NCBI RefSeq assembly: GCF_013520985.1
Contig: NZ_JACDTY010000009.1
Span: 1 to 64,000 of the forward strand
DNA length: 64,000 nt
Source: Mesorhizobium neociceri
GTDB taxonomy: Bacteria; Pseudomonadota; Alphaproteobacteria; Rhizobiales; Rhizobiaceae
Reading direction: 5' to 3'
Shown: in pieces, positions 17,032 to 26,596 of the stretch
How the letters are laid out: the number at the start of each line of letters is the position of its first letter
Position numbering within the stretch: position 1 is the stretch's first letter
Notes under the pieces: generated by a model
Told to the model about the DNA's origin: nothing
The model's input: the letters and a program-made list of their open reading frames with translations, nothing else
Databases searched by the model: none
Translations under genes and position numbers: made by a program

Positions 17032-17837
17032 TGGTTACCCCGGGGGAAACGACCTGCCGGCGAGACTTCAACCACATTCCTGTCGCTGACCTCGAAACGG
17101 TGCACAAGCACGGCATCGTCGTCGATCAGAGCAACGTCAAAAGCCGGGGCATCCTCGACAAAGTCTGCGTCCCTGCGCGCAAAGTGCGGAATGATTTGAT
17201 GCGCAACGCCGCGGCTTCCGCTGAAGGGAATGCCGCTCCAGGTACCGCCAACATCTACGTGCACATGCCCGTGAAAAATGTGCCGGATATTGCCGGCGCC
17301 TGAGATCGCCGGCATGAGCTCTTGCCAGTTCTGCATGTTCCAAGGCTCGAAATGCGGCAGGCCGATCGGCTGCAGCGGATGATGGGCGAAGAGATAGGCA
17401 GGCGTATTCTGTTTTTCTGCCAAGCGCGCCAGCAGCCATTGGAGCCGGCCGCGATCCAAAGCGCCATGACCGAAGCCTTCCACCAATGTGTCGAGAAAAA
17501 TGAGGCGCCCGGCAGTCCCGTCTTGGGCCGACTGAATGAAGCCATTCGCATCGCGCGGCTCTTCAGGAAACGCGCGCATAAAATTCTCGCGGCTGTCGTG
17601 ATTGCCCAGCAGAAGGCGAGCGGGCACGCGCAGGTCCCGCAGCACCTCCCGTAGCAGGACGTAGGAAGCGAGATCTCCGTCGTCGGTGAGATCGCCAGTG
17701 ACGACGCAAAGCTCGGCGTCGGCATGATCGCGATTAATGCGCTTGATGGTCTCCCGAAGCCGTTGGGCAGGATCGAAGCCGCAGAGCGTGGCGCCTGGCG
17801 GCACAAGATGAGGGTCGGTCAGGTGAATGAGTTTCAT
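17028..17837 (-). CDS. calcineurin-like metallophosphoesterase (CpdA/glycerophosphodiesterase type), cassette A
   Basis: A 269-residue cyclic-nucleotide/glycerophosphodiester-type phosphodiesterase with the full dinuclear metal site: LTDPH (Asp8, His10), VTGDLTDDGD (Asp49), LGNHDSREN (Asn79, His80), FAHHPL and HGHVHVD. The start is taken at ATG 17837, because the in-frame codon at 17849 is TTG and MKLIHLTDPH is where the family begins. It follows the binding-protein gene by 59 bases and overlaps the HAD gene. Beside an Ugp-like importer this suggests that imported phosphodiesters are hydrolysed in the cytoplasm. A close relative lies at 34191-34988. Confidence 0.88.
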   Translation of the reverse strand: MKLIHLTDPHLVPPGATLCGFDPAQRLRETIKRINRDHADAELCVVTGDLTDDGDLASYVLLREVLRDLRVPARLLLGNHDSRENFMRAFPEEPRDANGFIQSAQDGTAGRLIFLDTLVEGFGHGALDRGRLQWLLARLAEKQNTPAYLFAHHPLQPIGLPHFEPWNMQNWQELMPAISGAGNIRHIFHGHVHVDVGGTWSGIPFSGSRGVAHQIIPHFARRDADFVEDAPAFDVALIDDDAVLVHRFEVSDRNVVEVSPAGRFPRGNQ

Positions 17838-17896
17838 GGATAAGCCCAAAAAAGGGGGGACGCCGCACAGGGCGTGCAGCGTCCCGGATGAAACGA

Positions 17897-19147
17897 TCAG
17901 TCGGTTTTCGGCAGAAGTGCGCGAACCTCGGACGCCATGTCTGCGAGAGCAGCTTCCGGTTCCTTGGATCCAAGCGCGATGGCAGTCATCTCGTCGCGGA
18001 GGACCTCACCGATTTGCACGCCATTATCACCAGGCCAGGAGAACCACGGGCGGGCGCGCGGCGTCTGTAGGACGCTCGTGTACCAGTTCGGGTGCTTGTC
18101 GTAGAAGCCGGCGAGATGATCCTTATCGAGAGCAAGCGTATTGGTCGGCATGTAGCCAGTGTTCGGCACGACAATGCTCTGGCCATCGGGGCTTGTGGCA
18201 AACTTGATGTACTCCCAGGCGGCGGCGCGCTTGGCGGGATCGTCGGTGAGGATTACCGCAACCATGCCGCCGGTCGGCATCGTCGCATCTTCAGCGGCGA
18301 GCGGCTGCTTGGCCGTCCGGAGCTTGAACCGGTCTCCAATTTCAGCTTCGAAACCGCTCACACTGCCGGCAGAGGCGAAGAAGAAGCCGAGCTTGCCGGA
18401 GGTGAAGAGCTGCAGGGCGGCATGGGAGTCGATGGCCGGCTGAGCGCCGTCGGTATGAAACCGCTTGAACAGCTTGACGGCAGCCTGGCCGACAGGACCG
18501 TCAAAAGCGATGTCGCTCTCCTTGTCGTTCATCATCTGGCCGCCGAAATTGCGGACCAGGTTCTGCGTGGCCCAGTCGTCCGAGCCAAGCTGGTAATACA
18601 TGCCCGACGTTCCCTTGCCGAGCGCTCCGATCTTGCCGGCCAGTGCGACAAAGCTGTCCCAGTCGGCCGGGATCTTGTCGGGGTCACCGCCCGCTTGCTT
18701 CACCAGGTCGGCATTGTAGTAAACGACCGGTGTCGACATGGCGAAGGGAAGACCGTAACGATGACCGTCGATCGTTGCGAGCGACAGGACCTGTTCCGTG
18801 TAGCCCTTGTCGGTCAGGTGATCCGCGGCAACGAGGTCGTCGATGGGCTTTACGAGTCCGCGTGTGACGAGCGGACGCAGCACATTGAAACCAACGTAAT
18901 GAACGTCCGGCAACTCGCCTGCCATGCTCTGACGGATCAACGTCTGGACGGCTTCATCGTAGCTCGGCGCAGCAGCGCGAAAGCTGATTTTGATGTCCGG
19001 ATGGTCCGCCATGAAGCGCTCGGCGATCGGCTTGTGGATCACTTCGTGTTCGGGCCAGGCGTAGTAGACGTCGAGTCTCGTCTCGGCTTGTGCTGGCATG
19101 ACTGCCGCTGCGATACCGGCAGCAAGGATTATTGCAAGTGTCTTCAC
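17897..19147 (-). CDS. ABC sugar transporter, periplasmic binding protein (family 1), cassette A
   Basis: A 416-residue secreted protein. The signal peptide MKTLAIILAAGIAAAVMPAQA is followed by ETRLDVYYAWPEHE, and the body has the type 1 extracellular binding-protein hallmarks, for example YGLPFAMSTPVVYYNADLVKQAG around residue 133-155 and the GGMVAVI and WEYIKFATSP blocks near the C-terminus. It should capture a sugar or glycerophosphodiester in the periplasm and deliver it to the two permeases encoded just upstream (42-base gap). Similarity in kind is to UgpB-like proteins, but the substrate cannot be read from sequence. Confidence 0.88.
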   Translation of the reverse strand: MKTLAIILAAGIAAAVMPAQAETRLDVYYAWPEHEVIHKPIAERFMADHPDIKISFRAAAPSYDEAVQTLIRQSMAGELPDVHYVGFNVLRPLVTRGLVKPIDDLVAADHLTDKGYTEQVLSLATIDGHRYGLPFAMSTPVVYYNADLVKQAGGDPDKIPADWDSFVALAGKIGALGKGTSGMYYQLGSDDWATQNLVRNFGGQMMNDKESDIAFDGPVGQAAVKLFKRFHTDGAQPAIDSHAALQLFTSGKLGFFFASAGSVSGFEAEIGDRFKLRTAKQPLAAEDATMPTGGMVAVILTDDPAKRAAAWEYIKFATSPDGQSIVVPNTGYMPTNTLALDKDHLAGFYDKHPNWYTSVLQTPRARPWFSWPGDNGVQIGEVLRDEMTAIALGSKEPEAALADMASEVRALLPKTD

Positions 19148-19189
19148 ATTGCTCTCCTAAGGTTCGAGATGTGGTTTTCAGAAACGGAG

Positions 19190-20023
19190 CTAGTGTCGGC
19201 CGAGCACGAGACCCCGGATGAAGTGTTTCTGCATGAGAAGGAAAAGAGCGACCAAGGGCGCAGTCACGAGAACGCCCCCTGCCATCAGCGCACCGACGTT
19301 TCCGGTGCCTTCGCCCGCCTGACGGAAATAGGCGATGCCGAGCGAAGGCGTCATCATGTCGGGATTGGTTATCACCACCATTGGCCAGTACAGATCGTTC
19401 CAATGAGCGACGATAGAGAAGATAGAGAAGGAGGCGACTGCTGGCCAAGCGGCCGGCAGCATGATCCGCCAGGCAATTGATAACTCGCTGAAACCGTCGA
19501 GCCGCGCTGCGTCAAGCACCTCATCGGGAAAGGTCACGAAGAATTGCCGGAACAGGAAGATGGCAAACACCGAAACGATCCAAGGCAGAACCAGCGCGGC
19601 ATAGCTGTCGAGCAGCCCAGATTTTGCGAGGGCTATGTAGATCGGGATGGTTGGTATCTGCACCGGCACCAAAAGGCCTAGCAGCACGGCGACAAGCAGA
19701 ATTGGGCGACCGGGGAAGGACAGCTTAGCCAGCGCATAGCCACACGGGATGGCGATCGCGATCTGCAACACAAGAATTGCCACGCATACCACAATCCCAT
19801 TTGCCATGAACCGAAGCAGTGGAATTGCCGAGAGCGCAGTGCCGTAATTGTCGATTGCGCCATGAAGGGTCGGGGTTGGAAGCAGGTCGCCGTTAAAGAT
19901 CTCACTCTGTGGTGTCAGCGAGGCAAGGATCATCCACACAAACGGGAAGACCATGATGATCGCGCCGGTCATCAGCACGGCATGCGAGGCGATGCGGGAA
20001 GAGGACGATTGCGCCAAGATCAT
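19190..20023 (-). CDS. ABC sugar transporter permease, MalG/UgpE type, cassette A
   Basis: A 277-residue inner-membrane protein with about six hydrophobic segments, beginning at AVLMTGAIIMVFPFVWMILASL. The conserved permease loop that contacts the ATPase is present as DAARLDGFSELSIAWRIMLP (about residue 171-190). Its start overlaps the end of the partner permease gene by four bases. It forms the channel of the cassette A importer together with that partner. Confidence 0.9.
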   Translation of the reverse strand: MILAQSSSSRIASHAVLMTGAIIMVFPFVWMILASLTPQSEIFNGDLLPTPTLHGAIDNYGTALSAIPLLRFMANGIVVCVAILVLQIAIAIPCGYALAKLSFPGRPILLVAVLLGLLVPVQIPTIPIYIALAKSGLLDSYAALVLPWIVSVFAIFLFRQFFVTFPDEVLDAARLDGFSELSIAWRIMLPAAWPAVASFSIFSIVAHWNDLYWPMVVITNPDMMTPSLGIAYFRQAGEGTGNVGALMAGGVLVTAPLVALFLLMQKHFIRGLVLGRH

Positions 20024-20973
20024 GGCTGGCCTCCACTTGCTTTCCAGCGCGCCCGGCGCTCGGAGACACGCATCTGGACGAGCGACAGGAAAGTCACGAA
20101 GACGAAGAAAGAAACGGAGATCGCTGACGCATAGCCGACGCGGAAGAAGCGGAACCCTTCTTGATAAAAGGTGTAAAGAACGACGGAGGTAGATTTCATC
20201 GGCCCTCCCTGTGTGAGGACCGCAACCGTTTCGAAAACCGAAAAGGCGCGGATGATTGTCATCACGGTGACGAATACGGTAACCGGCGCCAGCATCGGCC
20301 AGGTGACCAGAAGGAAGCGCTTCAGTCCCCTATCGGCCCCATCAATCGCGGCGGCTTCGTAGAGCTCCTCTGGAATGGTCGAAAGGCCGGCCAGGAAAAG
20401 GATCATGTTGAAGCCCACCAACTGCCACACGCCGATTGCCGCCAGCGCATATATGGCGGTCGCCGGATCGGATAGAAACCTGACGGGCGATGCGCCAAGA
20501 AGCTGCAGCAGTGTGTTGGCAAAACCCAGGCTTGGATGAAGGATCGCTTCCCACGCGGTCGCCAGAGCAACCAAGGTCGCAGCCACGGGCAGAAAATAAG
20601 CGGTTCGATAGAGAACTGCGAACCGTGATCTGGCGATCAAAAGGGCAACAAGCAGCCCCCACCCGATGGACGTCGGCACGACCACCGCGACATAGAGCGC
20701 GGTATTGCGCAGACTCTGAGCAAAGCCAGGGTCGGTCAGCATGCGCGTATAATTAGCGAGCCCGATGAATCGGATGCCGGCCAAGCCGAGTGACGCATTC
20801 GTGAAGGACAAAAACAAGACAAGAATGGCGGGTCCTATGACAAGGGCAACAAGCAGCAGCATCGCCGGCACGGATAAAATCATTCCAGCTTGCGCCTGGG
20901 CTCGAGCCGGCCGGTAGCGCGCTGGAGTGCTCAGAGCCAAGCGACTGAGCGGAATGTCGTTGAGCACGGCCAT
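20020..20973 (-). CDS. ABC sugar transporter permease, MalF/UgpA type, cassette A
   Basis: A 317-residue membrane protein. A cytoplasmic tail of about 30 residues precedes the first membrane segment (MILSVPAMLLLVALVIGPAILVLFLSF). The EAA loop EAAAIDGADRGLKRFLLVTW lies near residue 221. It starts one base after the end of the ATPase gene, which indicates coupled translation, and overlaps the next permease by four bases. Confidence 0.9.
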   Translation of the reverse strand: MAVLNDIPLSRLALSTPARYRPARAQAQAGMILSVPAMLLLVALVIGPAILVLFLSFTNASLGLAGIRFIGLANYTRMLTDPGFAQSLRNTALYVAVVVPTSIGWGLLVALLIARSRFAVLYRTAYFLPVAATLVALATAWEAILHPSLGFANTLLQLLGASPVRFLSDPATAIYALAAIGVWQLVGFNMILFLAGLSTIPEELYEAAAIDGADRGLKRFLLVTWPMLAPVTVFVTVMTIIRAFSVFETVAVLTQGGPMKSTSVVLYTFYQEGFRFFRVGYASAISVSFFVFVTFLSLVQMRVSERRARWKASGGQP

Positions 20974-20974
20974 G

Positions 20975-22123
20975 TCAGGCTGCCCCGCTGTGATCGCCAG
21001 GCCGGCGCGAGCCGCTTGAAGGAAAGAACCATGCGTTTTCAGGGTCGATGTTCAGTCCCAGGTTATCGCCATCACGCAGAGGTCTAGCCCGCTCAGCGGA
21101 AATGCGGGCGACAAACTCGGCGCCGACCTCGGCATTGACAAAGACATGGGCGTCCATCCCAGCGTGCTCGATGCGCGTGACGCAAACCGCCAGGGCTCCC
21201 GGCTGATCCTTGTCAACCAGGGTCGCGTGCTCTGGGCGGAAGGCCAGCGTTCCTGCCTGTCCGGATCCGAGCGCGTCGCGAATGATGATCCTGCTGCCAC
21301 CGATCATGAGCGCGCCGCCCATTGGTGCTGCCACTGCTACCTCGTTCAGGAAAGGCTGCGCCAGGAACCGGGCTACGTCTAGATCGACGGGTTCCCGATA
21401 GAGATCGGCAGGGGCTGCGACCTGACGGAGTTCGCCCCCAAAGATGACTGCGACACGGTCTGAAAGCGCGGCCGCCTCGGCCTGGTCATGGGTAACGAAG
21501 ATAGTTGTCGTTTGCATTTCCTTGTGAAGCCGCGCGATCTCGCCACGGGTATGGATGCGCAGCGCCGCGTCGAGGTTTGCCAAGGGTTCATCCATCAGGA
21601 AGATCTTCGGTTTGCGCACCATGGCACGTCCCAAAGCCACGCGCTGGCGCTGCCCACCCGACAGCGCCGACGGTCGACGCTCTAGCAGCGCGTCAAGCTT
21701 GAGCAGCGCTGAGGTCTGCCCGACCCGCTCTCGGATCGAGCGTTTGCGTAGGACAGCCCCGGGCAGCAGCCCGCCAATCACGGGAAGCCGTTCCAAGCTG
21801 CTTAGCTCGCGCATGACTAGCGGGGCTGCAATGTTGTCGTACACGCTCAGATGCGGATAAAGGGCGTAGCTCTGGAACACGAAGGCCAGATCGCGGTCCT
21901 TTGGCGCAACCGCGTCCAGCTCCCTGCCGCCTGCACGCACATGACCCTGGTCGGCGCGCTCCAGCCCTGCGATGATCCGAAGAAGCGTTGACTTGCCGCA
22001 GCCAGACGGGCCCAGCAGCGTCACAAACTCCCCCGCAGCAACGTTGAGACAGATGCCGCGCAGAACATCAATCGCGCCATACCGCTTGCCGATGTCGTCG
22101 ATGTGGAGGTCCAACGCTGCCAT
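20975..22123 (-). CDS. ABC sugar transporter ATPase, UgpC/MalK type, cassette A
   Basis: A 382-residue ATP-binding subunit: Walker A GPSGCGKST (38-46), Q-loop FVFQSYALYP (81-90), signature LSGGQRQRVALGRA (154-167), Walker B FLMDEP (175-180), H-loop VTHDQAEA. The C-terminal third is a TOBE/MOP-type regulatory domain. An insertion of about 25 residues rich in Leu, Arg and Gly (about 107-131) sits between Q-loop and signature, where MalK proteins are shorter. It is the first transporter gene of cassette A, 72 bases after the regulator gene. That gap contains two direct GTTTTATTTC repeats. Confidence 0.92.
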   Translation of the reverse strand: MAALDLHIDDIGKRYGAIDVLRGICLNVAAGEFVTLLGPSGCGKSTLLRIIAGLERADQGHVRAGGRELDAVAPKDRDLAFVFQSYALYPHLSVYDNIAAPLVMRELSSLERLPVIGGLLPGAVLRKRSIRERVGQTSALLKLDALLERRPSALSGGQRQRVALGRAMVRKPKIFLMDEPLANLDAALRIHTRGEIARLHKEMQTTTIFVTHDQAEAAALSDRVAVIFGGELRQVAAPADLYREPVDLDVARFLAQPFLNEVAVAAPMGGALMIGGSRIIIRDALGSGQAGTLAFRPEHATLVDKDQPGALAVCVTRIEHAGMDAHVFVNAEVGAEFVARISAERARPLRDGDNLGLNIDPENAWFFPSSGSRRPGDHSGAA

Positions 22124-22158
22124 TCCGAGTTCCCTTCGGTTGGCCGACTTCTAGCGGT

Positions 22159-22197
22159 GTTTTATTTCACTTTCATGACATTATGGAGTTTTATTTC
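22159..22197 (-). promoter_or_regulatory. direct repeats GTTTTATTTC 29 bases apart, possible operator/promoter of cassette A
   Basis: GTTTTATTTC occurs at 22159-22168 and 22188-22197, about three helical turns apart, between the RpiR stop and the ATPase start. On the coding strand this reads GAAATAAAAC twice with an ATGAAA between. RpiR-type operators are A/T-rich with GAAAT/ATTTC cores, so this may be where the adjacent RpiR protein acts. A similar GAAAGAAATGAAATTTAC lies just upstream of the cassette B binding-protein gene (about 26425-26442). Confidence 0.4.
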
Positions 22198-23029
22198 ATT
22201 TGGCAACTGATTTCTCGGTTGCTTTTCCGATCGCCAGCATGAGGCTTTCGATCACAAAGATCTTGCCAATCGCTGGCGTCAGAGTGCCTCCGATTGGGTG
22301 GTCTTGAAGGCCGGAGGCTTGCAAAGTGAGGTCAGCCGCCTTCTCGAGTGGGCTGCGGGCGCGGTTTGTGATGGCGACGGTCAGTGCCCCCGCCGAACGG
22401 GCGCCCTTGAGGAACTGGACCGTGTCAACTGTCAGGCCGGAGATCGAGAGACCAATCGCAACGCAGCCGGGACCAAGCCCGCTGGCGACTTCGTGAGCCA
22501 TGGTGGAGTTTCTGAACGCGAAAGCCGTTAGCCCGACACGTAAAAGCCGGTAGGCAAGCAGTTCTGCCGTCATACCAGACATTCCCGCCCCGTAAAGATC
22601 GATCCGTCGGCTTGCCGCAAGCGCAGCGGCTACCTTCGCCAGGGTTTCGGGGTCGGCATTGTTATGTGCGATGCCGAGGTTTTGCGCCATCGTGTCGTGC
22701 AACGATTGCAGAGCGCTATCCGCAGTTCCAGCACCCGTGGAGGGGAGTCCCGGGCGGCCAATCTCGGCCGCCAATGCGAGCTTGAAGTCGCGGAAGCCGG
22801 AAAAGCCTATCTGCCGGCAAAGCCGCAATATGCTGGCTTCACCACTTGCCGCAAATTCACCTAACTCCGCAACGGATTGGTGCAGCACCTTTTCCGGGTT
22901 TTCCAGAATGTATTTGGCAATGCGAGCGAGCGCATTGGGCAAGCGGTCGATGTCGTCCTGCAGGCGAGCCAAGATGCTCTCGTGCGATGCCGCTATCGTT
23001 GCAGGTGAGTTGATGTTCATTGCCTTCAT
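22196..23029 (-). CDS. RpiR/MurR family regulator of cassette A
   Basis: A 277-residue protein with the RpiR helix-turn-helix (about 18-90; SVAELGEFAASGEASILRLCRQIGFSGFRDFKLAL) and a SIS domain (about 130-265; RIDLYGAGMSGM). It is the first gene of the cassette A run, in the same direction as the transporter, and probably represses or activates it in response to a sugar phosphate. A second ATG lies three codons in (23020). A palindromic ATTTGCAAAT lies 86 bases upstream of the start. Confidence 0.9.
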   Translation of the reverse strand: MKAMNINSPATIAASHESILARLQDDIDRLPNALARIAKYILENPEKVLHQSVAELGEFAASGEASILRLCRQIGFSGFRDFKLALAAEIGRPGLPSTGAGTADSALQSLHDTMAQNLGIAHNNADPETLAKVAAALAASRRIDLYGAGMSGMTAELLAYRLLRVGLTAFAFRNSTMAHEVASGLGPGCVAIGLSISGLTVDTVQFLKGARSAGALTVAITNRARSPLEKAADLTLQASGLQDHPIGGTLTPAIGKIFVIESLMLAIGKATEKSVAK

Positions 23030-23382
23030 GCCTGTTCCTTGGCGCTCAGCGGAAACGGATGTCTCCTAGCAAGCGGGGAAATTCATTGGCACTGAATACA
23101 ATCGAGATGCAGAAATTTGCAAATACCGGAGAAATTCCACCTTGCACCGCCGTGGTGCTCATCGACCAATGCTGCCCCCCCCTCACAAGCACATGCCTTG
23201 CGGTGATCCGCTGAAGACTTCGTTTCGAGCCGCTGCGTGGAGCGAGGGCCAAGGTACCCATCGGCGTCGCAGTAGCTGAGCCTGATCGTCGCTAGCTACA
23301 TCTACACCTGACCGGGCCTTCAAACCAGACGAATTTCTATGGCAGATCAGCATGGAAAACGCGATGTCGACTGCGCCGAATT
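23030..23382. other. intergenic; no gene, one palindrome
   Basis: Separates cassette A (starting at 23029, leftward) from the end of cassette B (23383). Only the ATTTGCAAAT palindrome at 23115-23124 stands out. Confidence 0.45.
23115..23124. promoter_or_regulatory. palindrome ATTTGCAAAT, possible autoregulatory operator
   Basis: A perfect 10-base palindrome upstream of the cassette A RpiR gene. It is identical to the core of the 18-base palindrome at 13580-13597. Confidence 0.35.
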
Positions 23383-24222
23383 TTACCCCTTCAGAGCGCC
23401 CGAGCTCATTCCCGAGATCAAGGCCCGCTGAGCAACTACTGTAACGATCGTTATAGGAATTATCGCAAGAGACGAGGCGGCGGCCATCGGTCCCCAGTCA
23501 AGGTTCCGAGCGGAGATAAAGCCGGATATGAAGACAGGTAGGGTCTTGGCCGAATTCCCCGCCAACATGACTGGAATCAAGAACTCGTTCCAAGTGAAAA
23601 GCGCAACAAAGATCGTGCTTGCTGCGATGCCAGGCAAGAGCAGCGGCAGCACGACATACCAAAAGGTCGCGACTTGCCCCGCCCCATCTATCGCGGCGCT
23701 TTGCTCCAGGGCGACTGGCACTTGGCCAACAAACGAACTCATCAACCACGTTGCGAAAGGCATGTTGATAGTGGCGTACATAACAATCAGCGCAACACGG
23801 CTATCATAGACCCCCAGCTGCGACGTTATGTGAAAAAGAGGAACCATGAGTACGATTGCTGGAATGGCGCGTACTAAGACCAGCGAAATTTCCAGTGGCG
23901 CTCGGCTCACGAAGCGAGGCGTCCGAGAGAGCGCGTAGGCCGCAAGTGTGCTGAGCATCACACACAAAGCGGTCGACCCAAGCGTCACAAGGATGGTGTT
24001 GAGGTAAATTTGACCAAAGCCGCGGGTATGGAAAATGGCCGAATAATTCTTGAGGGTCGGATCGAACCAGATAAACTTCGGCGGCAACACGAAGGTGTCT
24101 GCACGCTGCTTTATCGATGTTGTGATCGTCCAAAATACCGGGAAAAGCGAGAGGAACGCTGCCAATAGCAGAACAGCATACGACAAGGCCGCCGATATTC
24201 GCTTTCTTCTCGCAAAGCTCAT
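23383..24222 (-). CDS. ABC sugar transporter permease, MalG type, cassette B
   Basis: A 279-residue inner-membrane protein. The first membrane segment is ALSYAVLLLAAFLSLFPVFW, and the permease loop EQSAAIDGAGQVATFWYVVLPLL lies around residue 174-196. Its start overlaps the end of the partner permease gene by four bases. It is the last gene of cassette B. Confidence 0.9.
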   Translation of the reverse strand: MSFARRKRISAALSYAVLLLAAFLSLFPVFWTITTSIKQRADTFVLPPKFIWFDPTLKNYSAIFHTRGFGQIYLNTILVTLGSTALCVMLSTLAAYALSRTPRFVSRAPLEISLVLVRAIPAIVLMVPLFHITSQLGVYDSRVALIVMYATINMPFATWLMSSFVGQVPVALEQSAAIDGAGQVATFWYVVLPLLLPGIAASTIFVALFTWNEFLIPVMLAGNSAKTLPVFISGFISARNLDWGPMAAASSLAIIPITIVTVVAQRALISGMSSGALKG

Positions 24223-25091
24223 CTTGATACCCGATCCGCTTTGCGCCAGAGAACATAAACAGGGGCAATCAGTACGACCATTACGATACCGAGGGCGGCC
24301 GCCCGCGACGTTTGGAAGAAGCCGAACCCGGTATTGTAGACCAACATGCCAAGCGTTTGAGTCGCCGTCCCAGGCCCACCCTTTGACGTTACTATGAAGA
24401 TGAGGTCAAACATCTTCATACCATCGATTATCCTTATTGTTATGATGACCAACAGGACATTGCTGATGGACGGCAGGGTCACGTAAAAGAGAGTTTGCAA
24501 TTGAGTTGCGCCGTCTATCGCTGCCGCCTCGAGCGGCCCTTTTGATTGATTAGCCAGGGCGGCCAGGACTGTTAGCATAATGAAGGGTACCGATTGCCAG
24601 CTGTCGACAATTGAGATAGCGGCAATTGCAGGCCAACGTGCACCAAGCCAATTCGGGCCATCCATGCCAACCAGGCTGAGTGCCCAATTTATAACGCCGA
24701 GATCGGCGTCAAACATAAAGCGCCAGATGAGTCCCACGGCGACCGGCGTAAGCAACATCGGCACGACAAGCACCGTTCGAAACAAACGGGTGCCGCGCAG
24801 ATTTTTTTCCAGGATGATCGCGAGGGCGACGCCTACAGGTAACTGGATCAGCAATCCAATCGCTATCAGCGTGAGCGTTGTCCTCAACGAGTCCCAGAAG
24901 CGCGGATCCCAAAGGGCCGCGATGTAGTTCCCGAAGCCGACAAATTGCGGGGCAGAAAAAGCTCCCAGCGTTTCGTTTCGGAACGACAGATACAATGCTG
25001 CAAGAATTGGAGCAGCAAAAACTGCGAGCAGCAGCACCCAACTCGGCGCGACCAGAAATTCCGCCGAACGGCGTCTTGTAGACTCACTCAC
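24219..25091 (-). CDS. ABC sugar transporter permease, MalF type, cassette B
   Basis: A 290-residue membrane protein with six predicted hydrophobic segments, the first being FLVAPSWVLLLAVFAAPILAAL written in two blocks around residue 11-32. The EAA loop EAAAIDGATQLQTLFYVTLP is near residue 187. It lies 66 bases after the binding-protein gene and overlaps the next permease. Confidence 0.9.
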   Translation of the reverse strand: MSESTRRRSAEFLVAPSWVLLLAVFAAPILAALYLSFRNETLGAFSAPQFVGFGNYIAALWDPRFWDSLRTTLTLIAIGLLIQLPVGVALAIILEKNLRGTRLFRTVLVVPMLLTPVAVGLIWRFMFDADLGVINWALSLVGMDGPNWLGARWPAIAAISIVDSWQSVPFIMLTVLAALANQSKGPLEAAAIDGATQLQTLFYVTLPSISNVLLVIITIRIIDGMKMFDLIFIVTSKGGPGTATQTLGMLVYNTGFGFFQTSRAAALGIVMVVLIAPVYVLWRKADRVSR

Positions 25092-25157
25092 TGGCCGCGC
25101 CTCCCATCTGCTTCCACACTAACGGCTGGCGACAGCGGTCGCGGGTCAAAGAGGCCA

Positions 25158-26396
25158 TTACGGCGCCTTTTCCTGGGCAAGTATGGGCTTTAGTTTCTCG
25201 TTGAGCGCATCCAGGCCACCTTGGATATCCGTGCTGCCATCCAGCATCGGCGGCAAGGCGTCGAGGATCGCCTTTTCCATTTCCGGCCACACTCGAAGTT
25301 GCGGGAAACGCTCGATTCTGGAGCTGGCGGGTATGTTCAGAAGCGGCAAGTATGGGTGAATCGCCAAAAGCTCGGCATCGTTGGTCACTGATTTACGGCC
25401 GATCGCAGCAGCACCGGCCAACAGATAAGCCCTGGCATTCGGCTTCCCAAGGACAAACTCAAGGAACTTCCACGCTGCGTCCGGATCCCTGGCGTCGCTG
25501 GGAATGCCAATATTCCAGCCGGCAAGGTGGGTCACGTCGACGGAGCCCATGGGCATCTTGGCAGTGCCAATTTTCCCTACGTGTTGGCTGTTCGCTGGAT
25601 CCAGCGCCATGCCCCAATAGCCCGAATATTGTATCATCGCTCCGACGTTGGTTGACAGGAACTTGTTGGCAACGTCATCGCCGGTGGCGGAGATGCCTCC
25701 AGCCGGACCGTAGGCCAACATTTCCTTGAAATAGCGCGTCGCAGTGACAGCTTCAGCAGTGTTGACCGTGGGGCGCAACTGTTCGTCGTACAGGTGACCT
25801 CCAAAACTCCACACAAGGGTCATCCACCACCAACTTGCGTTGGGTCCCCAGCCGAACATCGCGCCGTCGCCTTTGCCGGCCTCTTTGACAGCTTTGGCAT
25901 TAGACTCGAACTCTGCCCAAGTGGTGGCTGGCTTCAGGCCGAGTTCGGCGTAGATGTCTGTGCGGTACCATTGGATCATCGGCTCGGTAGAAAGCGTCAG
26001 CCCGAGCGTCTTTCCGTCATATTTTCCGTAATCTTGCTGCCCTACCGCGAAGTCACCGATGTCGTACACGGAGGAAGTCGCCAAGTGGTCGTCCAGCGGA
26101 GCCATGACTCCAGCGGCTCCGAATGCAGCAAGAAACGAGTTGTCGAATTGTGCAATGTCGTATTGCCCCTGGTGCAATTGGACGGACAGCAGCAGCTTCT
26201 GATGTGCCTCCCCGTATGGTACCTCCGTGACGTTCACCGTTATGCCTGTTTTGCGTTCAAATTCCGGAATAAACGACTGGATTGCGGTAGAGGACGGGCT
26301 CGGGATAAGAAACAGGTTTATTTCTTCGGCAGCAACGGAGGTGCTAATTAGGCATGCAAGCACCGATGCGCTCACCAGCGATTTGAAAAGCGTCAT
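25158..26396 (-). CDS. ABC sugar transporter, periplasmic binding protein, cassette B
   Basis: A 412-residue secreted type 1 binding protein. The signal peptide is MTLFKSLVSASVLACLISTSVAA, with mature protein from about EEINLFLIPS. Typical blocks include GQYDIAQFDNSFLAAFG, TLGLTLSTEPMIQWYRTDIYAELG and DAAWKFLEFVLGKPNA. A 200-base gap with an A/T-rich GAAAGAAATGAAATTTAC separates it from the ATPase gene upstream, so it may have its own promoter, as binding proteins need more copies than the membrane parts. The substrate is unknown. Confidence 0.88.
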   Translation of the reverse strand: MTLFKSLVSASVLACLISTSVAAEEINLFLIPSPSSTAIQSFIPEFERKTGITVNVTEVPYGEAHQKLLLSVQLHQGQYDIAQFDNSFLAAFGAAGVMAPLDDHLATSSVYDIGDFAVGQQDYGKYDGKTLGLTLSTEPMIQWYRTDIYAELGLKPATTWAEFESNAKAVKEAGKGDGAMFGWGPNASWWWMTLVWSFGGHLYDEQLRPTVNTAEAVTATRYFKEMLAYGPAGGISATGDDVANKFLSTNVGAMIQYSGYWGMALDPANSQHVGKIGTAKMPMGSVDVTHLAGWNIGIPSDARDPDAAWKFLEFVLGKPNARAYLLAGAAAIGRKSVTNDAELLAIHPYLPLLNIPASSRIERFPQLRVWPEMEKAILDALPPMLDGSTDIQGGLDALNEKLKPILAQEKAP

Positions 26397-26596
26397 GACT
26401 TTCCCTTCATATATTGTGTAAATTTCATTTCTTTCAGAATGGCCGGAGATAATCGATCGCTAGTGCCAGCTGCGGCAAGCGAGACATCAAGGGCTTACGA
26501 GAAGACGACTGTTCTCACCTGTCTTGTGTTAAACTGTAGCGCCTATGTTTTCGGCACCGAATGACAAGAGCCTCGCTGACCGGGCTCGGAAGAAAC

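Noticed and set aside
18092..19480. 462-codon plus-strand frame opposite the cassette A binding-protein gene
   Set aside because: Antisense shadow; the minus-strand protein has a signal peptide and family motifs.
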